Shown: positions 1 through 8,769 of the stretch, in pieces
Layout: each line of letters opens with the position of its first letter
Numbering within the stretch: the stretch's first letter is position 1
IMG/VR virus record: IMGVR_UViG_3300009164_000174
Location: 1 to 36,678 of that record
Strand: one strand, 5' to 3'
DNA: 36,678 nucleotides
DNA from: a virus
Notes under the pieces: model-generated
Told to the model about the DNA's origin: nothing
Databases searched by the model: none
Seen by the model: the letters and a program-made list of their open reading frames with translations, nothing else
Program-made: the position numbers and the translations under genes

Positions 1-82
1 CAAAGTTAAGTGAAGAGTTAGCAAGGTGTAAGAAAGAATGAACAGGTGCAGCAACAACATACATGACAGTTGGAAATACGGT
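1..82. other. Ambiguous edge beyond the gp32 stop
   Basis: Two readings are possible. On the minus strand, the frame of the gp32-like gene stays open for 27 codons after its TAA (82 down to 2), with a PVHS-containing stretch that could be a relic of a longer gp32. On the plus strand, positions 3-41 read KLSEELARCKKE then TGA, a charged stretch that could be the C-terminus of a convergent gene cut by the window edge. Neither can be settled from 82 bases. Confidence 0.25.
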
Positions 83-646
83 TTAGTAAGCACCTTTTGG
101 AGTTTCTGCTGGAGATAATTCTAAAATAAGGTCTCTACCTTTTTCAGGGTCAGCAATATCTCCTTTGTTTCTGTAGATAGGGATAATTTTATCATAGATT
201 CCCTCATTTTTGTAGTTAGATTTGAATCTCCAAAATTTAACACCATCTTCTTCATTATCTCTGTCGATAACTTTAACAATGTAGAATTTACGTGACAAGT
301 AATTTGATGCCAATTTTTTATCAGCTTCTTTACCTGTTGAACGTAATTCTTCGTAAACCTCTGTTAAAGGTGAACGTTCGTTGTCATTTTTTCCCGGGTC
401 ATAGAATTTTTGGAATTTTCCATCAACTTGAATCTCGTGGTACCAAACTTCTTTAAATGGTGAAGAACCATCTTTTGTTGGTAAGATTCTTAATCTTTTT
501 TGTCCTTGGGTCTCCTTATCGGTAAGGATTGCCGCGAAGTATTTTTTCATTCTTTCTTCTTGTGTAAATTTTGAGGTAGAAGAAGTACTACCTTGTTTAG
601 CTTTCTCGTATTGAGCTAAAACTGCGTCTAATGAATTTGTCGCCAT
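83..646 (-). CDS. gp32: gp32-like single-stranded DNA-binding protein, short form
   Basis: This 187-aa protein resembles the N-terminal part and OB-fold core of T4 gp32, which coats ssDNA during replication, recombination and repair. A basic, Ser/Thr-rich N-terminus (residues 1-35) precedes a core with RLRILPTKDGSSPF near 52, matching the T4 pattern VIRFLPSK...APF, then aromatic and basic strands (KFWRF, SRKFYIVKVIDRD). T4 gp32 has 301 aa with a zinc site and an acidic C-terminal tail. Here the zinc-binding cysteines are absent and the protein ends after ETPKGAY, without an acidic tail. The frame remains open past the stop to the window edge, so this may be a truncated gene. The start is the ATG at 646; no AGGAGG precedes it, and an AT-rich leader at 647-710 with TATAAA-like sequence probably holds its promoter. 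The family call is good; intactness is doubtful. Confidence 0.72.
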   Translation of the reverse strand: MATNSLDAVLAQYEKAKQGSTSSTSKFTQEERMKKYFAAILTDKETQGQKRLRILPTKDGSSPFKEVWYHEIQVDGKFQKFYDPGKNDNERSPLTEVYEELRSTGKEADKKLASNYLSRKFYIVKVIDRDNEEDGVKFWRFKSNYKNEGIYDKIIPIYRNKGDIADPEKGRDLILELSPAETPKGAY

Positions 647-713
647 AGTGTTTAAAATATTTAAAGGTTTATAAAAGTATAAGTGTCAGCCGTGTGTTTG
701 TCAAATTGTTTGT

Positions 714-742
714 GAAAATAAAACGGACTTTTTTAGTCCGTC
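714..742 (-). terminator. Intrinsic terminator after the 747-1415 gene
   Basis: A 7-bp perfect stem (acggact at 723-729, agtccgt at 735-741) with a 5-nt loop is followed on the minus strand by TTTATTTT. It lies directly after the stop codon at 747-749, so it ends the long tail/baseplate transcription unit before gp32. Confidence 0.75.
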
Positions 743-746
743 TTAT

Positions 747-1415
747 TTATCTTAATTGTTGGAATGATGTTGGTTTTCCTTCATCTCCAAAATTTCTAAA
801 TGTTTTTTTAATTTCAACCGGTGAATAATCTTCAACATCATCTTGAGTTAAAATATATTCATTTTTTCCGGATTTTTCCATATCCTCTTCTTTATCATCA
901 AAGAATTGACTTAATTTTTGGTTGAATGGTCCCGAATCTAAACTTCTAAGTTCTAATTTTTCTTGAGGAGTTTTTTCTCTATATTTTTCAACCTTCATTT
1001 CTAAGTCATTTAATTTAGACATAATACCATCCATCTCACCTAATTTACTTTCTAAATTATCTAAATGTTGGAATAAGTTTTCAAAATACTCTTCTTGTTT
1101 TTGTTCAACTTTTTTCTGAGATTTTACTAAATCGGTAATATCCATTTCTTCAGTTTTACCTTCAGAATCTCCTTCACCAACTTTTTCTACATCAGGGTCA
1201 TTTTCTAAATCAACCGGTTGTGGTCCTGCGGGAGCTGCAGGAGCTGCAGGAGCAACATTCGGGTCAGCGGGTGCCGGAGCTCCACCAGGTGGTGCTACGT
1301 TAGGGTCTCCCTCACCCGGAGGTGGTGGTAAAGTAGCATCCTGTTCAACAATATAATTATTGATTGAATTATATCTAGCAATTTCCTCTAAAATTCTATT
1401 ATCAATTTTTTTCAT
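747..1415 (-). CDS. Unknown protein with Pro/Ala-rich linker and coiled coil
   Basis: I do not recognise this 222-aa protein. It has a short N-terminal helix-like segment (MKKIDNRILEEIARYN), a Pro/Ala/Gly-rich low-complexity linker (about residues 29-68, with repeats of DPNVAP), an acidic patch (70-90), and a Lys/Glu/Leu-rich stretch (about 95-150) that should form a coiled coil. The C-terminus is charged. No signal peptide or membrane segment is visible. It starts one base after the stop of the 74-aa gene upstream, so the two are co-transcribed at the end of the baseplate gene run, and a terminator follows immediately. The layout suggests a virion or assembly factor such as a scaffold or internal protein, but that is a guess from position and composition. 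Confidence 0.65.
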   Translation of the reverse strand: MKKIDNRILEEIARYNSINNYIVEQDATLPPPPGEGDPNVAPPGGAPAPADPNVAPAAPAAPAGPQPVDLENDPDVEKVGEGDSEGKTEEMDITDLVKSQKKVEQKQEEYFENLFQHLDNLESKLGEMDGIMSKLNDLEMKVEKYREKTPQEKLELRSLDSGPFNQKLSQFFDDKEEDMEKSGKNEYILTQDDVEDYSPVEIKKTFRNFGDEGKPTSFQQLR

Positions 1416-1416
1416 A

Positions 1417-1641
1417 TTATCCGTTTAATAATTGTTTTACACCGGTTGTTGTTTCAACCTGTATTTTTCTATTTTGACTCATTGTATTGTCAACTCTTTC
1501 AATTAGACCGTCTTTCATTCTAATTGTATAACAATCTCCTGAATCTAAATCGCAAACTTGCTTTGAGCCGTTACCCATATCTTTTTCCGTAGTACGAGTT
1601 TTTTTACCTAAGTAATTTTCTAATAATGATTTTGTGTCCAT
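1417..1641 (-). CDS. Small unknown protein upstream of the coiled-coil gene
   Basis: A 74-aa protein, not recognised. It is hydrophilic, with two close cysteines (CDLDSGDC, about residues 30-37) and a LLE motif at residues 6-8. No membrane segment is seen. The ATG at 1641 is preceded by 13 nt and then the recurrent octamer TATTTATA on the coding strand, so it probably has its own promoter within the minus-strand run. The next gene begins one base after its stop, which implies coupled expression. It lies between the hub-like gene and gp32; nothing in the sequence gives a function. Confidence 0.6.
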   Translation of the reverse strand: MDTKSLLENYLGKKTRTTEKDMGNGSKQVCDLDSGDCYTIRMKDGLIERVDNTMSQNRKIQVETTTGVKQLLNG

Positions 1642-1654
1642 AATCTTTTTTATA

Positions 1655-1662
1655 TATAAATA
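1655..1662 (-). promoter_or_regulatory. TATTTATA octamer
   Basis: Coding-strand TATTTATA ends 13 nt before the ATG at 1641. It is one of the recurrent octamers in this window and a candidate phage promoter element. Confidence 0.45.
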
Positions 1663-1680
1663 TCTGTTTATTTGTAAATG

Positions 1681-4600
1681 TTATTTTATCTCAAAACTAA
1701 TAACGTAGTCATTCCAAATTGCTTGTTGTCTTGAACTTTCTCCAACATTAGTTACCGGTAAATCGAGATTTGCATAAATCCATATACGGTATGTATATTT
1801 ACCAACTAAATCTTTTTGAGCCGTCGTTGCACCACAACCCTCATCATCCAAAATATTTTGTCTAGTTATTGTAAACGTTTCTTTATTTGTTGAAAAATAC
1901 TCATCTAACCTTCTTCCTGACCCCTCGGAACTACCACATTCAGATGTTACTTTGTAATATTTATATTCAGCAACAAACATTTTCCATACACCAACATTTG
2001 GTTTTATGGTTACCGTCAACTTATTAAATGAGCCGCCCACTTCTTCAACAACAAAATCGAATGGGTCTGGAGCCGGAACGTCCGCCGGTGGTGGTGTATT
2101 GGTGTAATTACCTGATATTGGATTAAATTTTTGAATAGATTCTTGCACACGACTTTCAATTGTTTGAATATCTGTAGAACTCATTGATGTATAAACAGAA
2201 TCCGGACTTATATCTGAGTCAGCATTTAATATAATGAATTTAGTAATATCTGTTGCCGATATAGTAGCAATGTTAGCAACTCTTTTTTCATATCTAGAAA
2301 TTAAAAAATCAACATTTTGATTTAAACTATCAAACACAACATATGGTTTATTTGAATCACTACAATAATATTTTTTAGTGGTAAAAAAAGGTTCAACAGA
2401 TGGTCCCCAATCTTGTAATAAATCCACAGCACTATAATTATTGGATTGAGATTGTAACATACCACTTTGAGATGACCTTATATACATTGTAGCAAAAACA
2501 ACATATCTTAATTTTTCCGGTTTATCCTTAGTTTTTGACAATATTAAATCAACAACTTCTTTATATGTTGCACTAGAACTTACTTTATCATCAGTCACCG
2601 TAAATTTATTATATTTTTCTTTGGGTGTACAATTTTGACTATTACTTTGTTTTGTACCATCTTGTTTTGTATTTTCATCAACTTTATCACTAGTTTGTTT
2701 TTTAATATTAGTATTAGTAGTAGTTGCGGTCGTAGATTTAATTGCCTTTTCTTTTTCTTGCCTATCTTTTTTATTTTTGTCTATAATTGATTGTAATAAT
2801 GTTGTTTTTAAAGATTGAATATAATTGTCCACCTTAGGTAATGATGCTGTTGGTTGTCTAATACCCTCAAACGTTGTTTCAAAGTTACCCGGAGATATTG
2901 AATGATTAACTGTTTGAATCATATATGGACCACTAAACATAGGAACATATCTTAAATTAAAATACATTGTAGGTTGTATCATAGCGTTACCCATCATAGT
3001 TACCTGACAAGAATAACTTCTATTTTTATATAAATTATATAATGAATTGTTTTGGGTAGCACCTCCTCTATTGTTTGATTGATTAGCCATTTGATTTAAA
3101 ACTTCTAATGACTCAGCAGTCGCCTTTCCAGGGTTTTGTGATACATTAAATCCTTTAAATATTGATTGATTTTGAGGCCCAATATCCACATTAAACCCAA
3201 CAACTTTGTTTGACTTATCCCAATCGTTTTTACCTATTTGGTTTTCCACTAATGGATTATCAACACGTCTTAAATCAAACGCATCACTTCTATAACGATA
3301 ATCAACATTCTCTTTTAAATCTAATTGTTCACTTGGTTTACCAGCATAAAAACAAACCATTTTTGCCGATGAGTTTCTATAATCAACATTCATAAATGTA
3401 CCAAATAACGAGTTTGCAAACTCTAAAGTTCCCTCCGGTTTTGGTTTTGGATTTTTAACCGCATCTTGAACATTATAAAAATTAACATATGATGGTATAT
3501 TCATCACAACAAAATTATTTTCAACTAATATTGTTTGGATGTACACTAACATAGTTGTTTTAACATTAATGTCTGTTAAGTTATTTTTTAATTTTTGTAC
3601 ATCAACAAGAATCAAATTACCAACATCTCGACTTGCTCTGTCCAATAATAAAACATCTTCAAATAATGTTTTTTCTTTAAAATCGGTTCCCGAAATCCAT
3701 TTATCATTTGTTGCCTTAAATGATTCCCATAATTCAAGTTTACTTTGTTTACTCTCTAAAACAGTTTCAGGTTTTTCTTGAGAAGTAAAATTAACATTCG
3801 GTAACGCTTTCTGTATTTTAAGAATAGTACTATTAATAATTCTATCATTAAACGAATCTAAATTATCTAAATAACCATCCATTAATTTAACAAACTTATC
3901 GTAATTCAAAGTATTATCTTTTAATTTTTGAGTGGCGTAGATTTTAATTATTGGTGCCAATTTTTCAATATTATAAACATCAAACGCAATATTACAATCA
4001 ATAAAGAAATCTGTAATATATGAACCCCCATCTTTATAGGTTAATTGAGGTATCTCAGAAAACCCAACATAAGTATCCAAAGCCTTCCACTCTAACGGAT
4101 ATGTTGTAATTGAATTATTTAAGGTTGTTCCTGTAGGTAATGAATTTGGTGTAACATAATTATAATAATCCCAAGTAACCGGTGTGGCTATATAATGTTT
4201 ACTACCACTAACTGAATACTTACTTGTAAAAGTATAAAACAATTGTTTATTAAATGATGATGGATTACCTATTTTAAAATAACTGTCATAATTTAAAAAT
4301 TCAGAAATTATATTTGAAACATTTGTTAATTGTTTTGATTGAACTTCTTCAACCGATAAATCATTATTAAAATTAGTATTAGGAATTTTCATCATAATCC
4401 TCATCAATGATTGAAAATTTTTAAATGATTTTTCAGTATCTGTTTCTGTAGAGTTAGGGTCAACTTCATAATTATAGGTCGATATTGAGAAGTTTAAAAA
4501 TTCATTTTCAAATTGGTCTAATGCGTCTCTATCAAACACCGAAAATATTTCACTCATTTTTGTGTAATCAGTTGACTTCCCATTTATTGAGAAATTTTCT

Positions 4601-7600
4601 TGCGCAGATTGACCGGAAAATATTTCTTTTAAATAATGAATTGGCTCAGGTTTACTAACTTTAGCATTATCAAAATAACCATAATTAGGTGCTGTCCAAA
4701 ATAATCTAACAGACCCATTATACATAGAAGTATTTCCAGACACATCTTCAATCATTTGGCCTAGAATGTTAAAACACTCACTTTGTGTTTGGTTAACCAA
4801 ACTTCCATTAGATGGAAACACAAATTTATATTGACCATAATCCCCATTAACCGATACCGACCAGGGTATTACTCGATTATTTATATTATATCCTGTCGGA
4901 ATTCCTTGTACGTTATTGATAACCGCCTCCGGAACATACGTCATAACAAGACCATCAGTAAACGCTTTTTGAATACCACTATTGGTGTACCCTGTAAAAA
5001 TATTATATCCTTGATAAAAAACATTAAAATCGTTAATTAATTTAGGATAAAATCCTGTGTTAATTGTTGTATTATAACTTATCCCACCAACCGTTGTTGC
5101 GGTCAAATATTGTTCCAACACAATTGTTGTAGTACCTGTTTGTCCCGGAAGTATGATTGAATACGTCTTTGTTTTACTATTAGTTACCGGGTCAAAATTA
5201 TTAACATAATCAAAATTATTCCAACAATTAGTTAAGATATCAACATTAGTATTAACATATTTTTTATAACGATGCCAAATTGAACCTATTTTTAAAACCC
5301 AAGCATACGGAACCTTATGGACCGCAGCGAATTTTTTCATAGACGCAAATATGTAATCCAAACTTTCATCAGAATAGTTTGTTTCATTACCTGTATAATT
5401 TTTATATTTCTCTCTTAATGTTGATAGAGGTAAACTATTAATGAATAAATAAGCAGCACTAAGATATGGATTAGTATCACCATTTTTATCACTCTCAACC
5501 CCTTCCTGAATTGCGTTTATAAAATACGGAGTATTAAAAATTGATGTTGTTTGATAGTTACTAACTATTCCACTATAATTTAAATATTTAACATCACCTT
5601 CAGTTGGTAATTGATTTTCATATGTTCTAGTTGCATAAAAGTTTCTAAAATCATTATTAATTATCTCAGGTGTTTTTATGTTTTTATAAACAAAATTAGT
5701 TATTGGTTTTTTAGTGTCCTCAGATTGATTATCATTAAAATTTGAAACAATTTTTTTAGTTGGATTATATAATAATGTTTTAGTCGTATTAAACGCCAAT
5801 TTTTCATCAGTAGCAATCCCATTAGCTAAACTACTTTTAACCCAATTATTATCGGTAAAAGGATAAGTGTCAGTAAAATCATATTTATTTGAAGTTGTTG
5901 ATGTTGCAATATAATTAACAATATCTTTTTCATTATTTAATGAAACTAAAGGTTGTGAAAGTGAACTATCTATTTCACTATTAGGTATAAATGCAAATGA
6001 AGCATTCTCAACCGTATTTTTAATATAACCCGTATTAAAAATTCCTCGTATATAATTTTGCCAACTAGCTCCATTTCCTTCATTTGAAATATGTTTTAAA
6101 ACCGCTTGGAAATTATTAAGATTATACTCCTTTAATGTCTTAATCAATTCAACATCACTATTATCTGATACACTATCTTGTATATTAATAGACTCTCCCT
6201 CACTAATGACGTTTGAAACTTTATCCGCCTCCGATGTAAAATTAGTTGTTCTATCTAATTTTGAATAATGAGATGTTAATAAGGTTCTCTCATACATCTC
6301 ATAAAGATATTTACTCACAACTTTATTTTCATAAATCTCATTGTTTACAGGGAATTCAATTGCCCCTAATGAAACTCTTCTTGGTTCTGTAGCAGAATTT
6401 GAAGATTTTGTTGGTGGAGGTGGAGGTGGTGTTTTTTGAGTCATACCATTAATAAATTCCTCAACAAACTGAATTTCAGGCCATACATCATATAAAAAAC
6501 CTTTTGTTTCTCCAATAATATCACTATCACCCGGATATCTTAATTCATATTTTTCTTGACCATTTTCACCCGGTGTTTGTTTAATTACTTGAGGCCAAGG
6601 ATATACTGGTTGATTTTTATCATCACCTGAAGTTTTATTATCAGCACTCGCATTTGCAATTTCTTGATTAAAAATTACACCCTTTCTAATTTTACTATCC
6701 CTCTGTTCCCAAGCTTTAGTATGAACTTCATCCAATAAACGTAAAAACGCCTCACCATTTGCAAAAATAACCGCTAATACGTTTCTAATTGTTGGAACAA
6801 ACCCAATCCCGTTATCTTTATTTTCCAATAATGACGCAAGAGCTTTAGTTAACGCATCTTCAATTTCATTTCTCTTTGTTTTTAAGTCTTTATTCATTTT
6901 ATCAGTTAAATCGATAAATGAATTAGTACCTTCAAAAACAAAGTATTGTGATATCGACTGAATTGCCCCGTTTTTAAGAGTTATATCAAGACTCTGAAAA
7001 CGATTATTATTTTGTAATTCCGCTTGGAATTTTGTTAAATCTTCAGGTGTGGGTTGACTATTTTTTCTTTGTAATTTATATGTTTCCGTTAAATCAATAT
7101 CATCAGAGGTTATCTTTATTGGAAACACTTTTTCATAAGTAATACCATTAGGTATTGAACATTTTGTAACTTTACCATCAATAGTATAACTACCTTTACC
7201 ATCAACATTACCACAAGTAACATTTTCATTAAGTAGTTTATTATATTTGTCAAGTATACCTTTTAATTTTGAAATTGCATCATTTTTTTTCTGACCATCT
7301 AAATTTTTCTTAAATGTGTATATTTTTTGCCCTGTTTTCTTTTTAATATAACAATTTTCATTATCCATAAACTCGTTAAACCAAGAAGTTTTAAGGGTAT
7401 AAAATACTTCTTTTTGATAATCAAATAATTGATTACCATAAGTTTCTAAATTGGTTAATGGGTCTAAATTTTGTTTGACAAATGAATCAAGAATATTTTT
7501 TATAAAATTATCTAATCTATCTTTCATTTGCATTAATGTAATCTCAGGAAAATCAGTAGGTATTAAACCTTTTGATTTATACTCACTATACATTTCTCTA

Positions 7601-8451
7601 ATTTTTTGGTAACCTCTTTCAACAACAACATTATTAGTTCTTGTTGTTGTACTTGGACCACCACTAGTTTGACTAATATTAAATCGTGATTGATACATAT
7701 GTGGGGTAGCTAAAAGAGCCCCCATCGTTATATCACTTAGTACCGTATACTTGTATGTATAAAATTTTAAATCAACAGTAAAGTTAGATGTTTCCGCATT
7801 ATATGTTGTTGTAAAATTTTGTAACATTAACCCTAATCTAACCGCTTTACCAAAATAACCTTTAATTGTTAAATAAAATAATGGATATGGTAAATTAAAA
7901 AAGGCTGCGTATGGTGAATTATCACCGGCTTCAAATAATGCACGACCTTTAACATCAACTAATCTGACATCAATTGTTGGTAAAAAATCTAACCCTTGTC
8001 TAATATTAATTGAGGTTATACCTAATAATCCATTATCCGTTGCACCGGGTTTACCACCTGAACTAATTGTTTGTTTCAGATAAAAATCATCACTATTATT
8101 TGGATTAACAACACTATTGAATTTAGGTTGATTAACACCATCACCTTTTATGGCACCTTTACCGGTTAACTCGTCAGTATATGAATTATCTAAATAAGCC
8201 TTATCTCCCGGTTTTAAAAAATTAATTTTAGCAATAGATATAGTTCTAATTGAGTCATTATTTCCCGTACCAATTGCCAATTTTGTTCTTGGTAATACAC
8301 TACACTCAAGATTTGCATACATTACCAAGTCTTCTTGATTAACATACCTTTCCTTTACTTTATTATCACTATCAATAACTTTGTTTGGGTCAATAATTGT
8401 AATGTTGTTGTAGTCGAATTCGACTAATATATTTTCGGTTTTATCTACCAT
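1681..8451 (-). CDS. Giant baseplate hub-like protein (2256 aa)
   Basis: Probably a baseplate hub or tail-spike-complex protein of the gp27/gpD (late control) type, greatly enlarged. Near residues 142-210 a conserved virion segment includes LPTIDVRLVDVKGRALFE. A hub-type beta-barrel signature is at about 1820-1864 (MMGNAMIQPTMYF...FSGPYMIQTVNHSISPGNFETTF), the pattern in proteins that cap the tail tube. Residues about 1945-2060 resemble a cell-wall-hydrolase fold (NNYSAVDLLQDWG, then YVVFDSLNQNVDFL) but lack an obvious catalytic Glu. A poly-Pro stretch near 673 and a Thr/Lys-rich linker near 1880-1930 separate domains; the last about 140 residues look like a beta-sandwich. T4 gp27 is only 391 aa, so most of the protein is extra. 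Its ATG overlaps the stop of the LysM gene by 11 nt. The hub call rests on the barrel motif and neighbours. Confidence 0.6.
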   Translation of the reverse strand: MVDKTENILVEFDYNNITIIDPNKVIDSDNKVKERYVNQEDLVMYANLECSVLPRTKLAIGTGNNDSIRTISIAKINFLKPGDKAYLDNSYTDELTGKGAIKGDGVNQPKFNSVVNPNNSDDFYLKQTISSGGKPGATDNGLLGITSINIRQGLDFLPTIDVRLVDVKGRALFEAGDNSPYAAFFNLPYPLFYLTIKGYFGKAVRLGLMLQNFTTTYNAETSNFTVDLKFYTYKYTVLSDITMGALLATPHMYQSRFNISQTSGGPSTTTRTNNVVVERGYQKIREMYSEYKSKGLIPTDFPEITLMQMKDRLDNFIKNILDSFVKQNLDPLTNLETYGNQLFDYQKEVFYTLKTSWFNEFMDNENCYIKKKTGQKIYTFKKNLDGQKKNDAISKLKGILDKYNKLLNENVTCGNVDGKGSYTIDGKVTKCSIPNGITYEKVFPIKITSDDIDLTETYKLQRKNSQPTPEDLTKFQAELQNNNRFQSLDITLKNGAIQSISQYFVFEGTNSFIDLTDKMNKDLKTKRNEIEDALTKALASLLENKDNGIGFVPTIRNVLAVIFANGEAFLRLLDEVHTKAWEQRDSKIRKGVIFNQEIANASADNKTSGDDKNQPVYPWPQVIKQTPGENGQEKYELRYPGDSDIIGETKGFLYDVWPEIQFVEEFINGMTQKTPPPPPPTKSSNSATEPRRVSLGAIEFPVNNEIYENKVVSKYLYEMYERTLLTSHYSKLDRTTNFTSEADKVSNVISEGESINIQDSVSDNSDVELIKTLKEYNLNNFQAVLKHISNEGNGASWQNYIRGIFNTGYIKNTVENASFAFIPNSEIDSSLSQPLVSLNNEKDIVNYIATSTTSNKYDFTDTYPFTDNNWVKSSLANGIATDEKLAFNTTKTLLYNPTKKIVSNFNDNQSEDTKKPITNFVYKNIKTPEIINNDFRNFYATRTYENQLPTEGDVKYLNYSGIVSNYQTTSIFNTPYFINAIQEGVESDKNGDTNPYLSAAYLFINSLPLSTLREKYKNYTGNETNYSDESLDYIFASMKKFAAVHKVPYAWVLKIGSIWHRYKKYVNTNVDILTNCWNNFDYVNNFDPVTNSKTKTYSIILPGQTGTTTIVLEQYLTATTVGGISYNTTINTGFYPKLINDFNVFYQGYNIFTGYTNSGIQKAFTDGLVMTYVPEAVINNVQGIPTGYNINNRVIPWSVSVNGDYGQYKFVFPSNGSLVNQTQSECFNILGQMIEDVSGNTSMYNGSVRLFWTAPNYGYFDNAKVSKPEPIHYLKEIFSGQSAQENFSINGKSTDYTKMSEIFSVFDRDALDQFENEFLNFSISTYNYEVDPNSTETDTEKSFKNFQSLMRIMMKIPNTNFNNDLSVEEVQSKQLTNVSNIISEFLNYDSYFKIGNPSSFNKQLFYTFTSKYSVSGSKHYIATPVTWDYYNYVTPNSLPTGTTLNNSITTYPLEWKALDTYVGFSEIPQLTYKDGGSYITDFFIDCNIAFDVYNIEKLAPIIKIYATQKLKDNTLNYDKFVKLMDGYLDNLDSFNDRIINSTILKIQKALPNVNFTSQEKPETVLESKQSKLELWESFKATNDKWISGTDFKEKTLFEDVLLLDRASRDVGNLILVDVQKLKNNLTDINVKTTMLVYIQTILVENNFVVMNIPSYVNFYNVQDAVKNPKPKPEGTLEFANSLFGTFMNVDYRNSSAKMVCFYAGKPSEQLDLKENVDYRYRSDAFDLRRVDNPLVENQIGKNDWDKSNKVVGFNVDIGPQNQSIFKGFNVSQNPGKATAESLEVLNQMANQSNNRGGATQNNSLYNLYKNRSYSCQVTMMGNAMIQPTMYFNLRYVPMFSGPYMIQTVNHSISPGNFETTFEGIRQPTASLPKVDNYIQSLKTTLLQSIIDKNKKDRQEKEKAIKSTTATTTNTNIKKQTSDKVDENTKQDGTKQSNSQNCTPKEKYNKFTVTDDKVSSSATYKEVVDLILSKTKDKPEKLRYVVFATMYIRSSQSGMLQSQSNNYSAVDLLQDWGPSVEPFFTTKKYYCSDSNKPYVVFDSLNQNVDFLISRYEKRVANIATISATDITKFIILNADSDISPDSVYTSMSSTDIQTIESRVQESIQKFNPISGNYTNTPPPADVPAPDPFDFVVEEVGGSFNKLTVTIKPNVGVWKMFVAEYKYYKVTSECGSSEGSGRRLDEYFSTNKETFTITRQNILDDEGCGATTAQKDLVGKYTYRIWIYANLDLPVTNVGESSRQQAIWNDYVISFEIK

Positions 8452-8767
8452 AATAATAGAAATGATTGTCTAATTGTGATTTATATTCTTGTAATGATGA
8501 TACTAAAGGAAACGGTATTGTCAATATAGCAGCATCCGGTATATTCCATTCCACACCACCAAAGATTGGATTAGCCGCAAGAATCAACCACCCAAACGTT
8601 GGGGTCCCATAGTATTGTTGAGATATTTTATCCATTCTAGATTGACCAACTTTGTAAATATATCTCTTATCAGACGATTTACTTGAAATTGAAATATATG
8701 GGACAACACTTTGCTCCCCATTCATTAAAAATTCATTATATCTATTGTAGTTTTGTCTATTATTCAT
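8441..8767 (-). CDS. gp53: gp53-like baseplate wedge protein with LysM-type fold
   Basis: A 108-aa protein with a LysM-like segment at about residues 36-88 (YKVGQSRMDKISQQYYG, then W, AAN, IPDAAILTIP). This is the usual pattern of the small LysM proteins in contractile-tail baseplates, of which T4 gp53 is the type; gp53 joins wedge units around the hub. T4 gp53 is longer (196 aa), so this is a compact version. The position supports the call: it lies between two giant baseplate proteins, its stop overlaps the start of the hub-like gene by 11 nt, and its ATG lies 2 bases after the stop of the upstream gene. Translation of the three genes is probably coupled. There is no signal peptide, so an exported peptidoglycan binder is unlikely. 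Confidence 0.7.
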   Translation of the reverse strand: MNNRQNYNRYNEFLMNGEQSVVPYISISSKSSDKRYIYKVGQSRMDKISQQYYGTPTFGWLILAANPIFGGVEWNIPDAAILTIPFPLVSSLQEYKSQLDNHFYYYGR

Positions 8768-8769
8768 TT

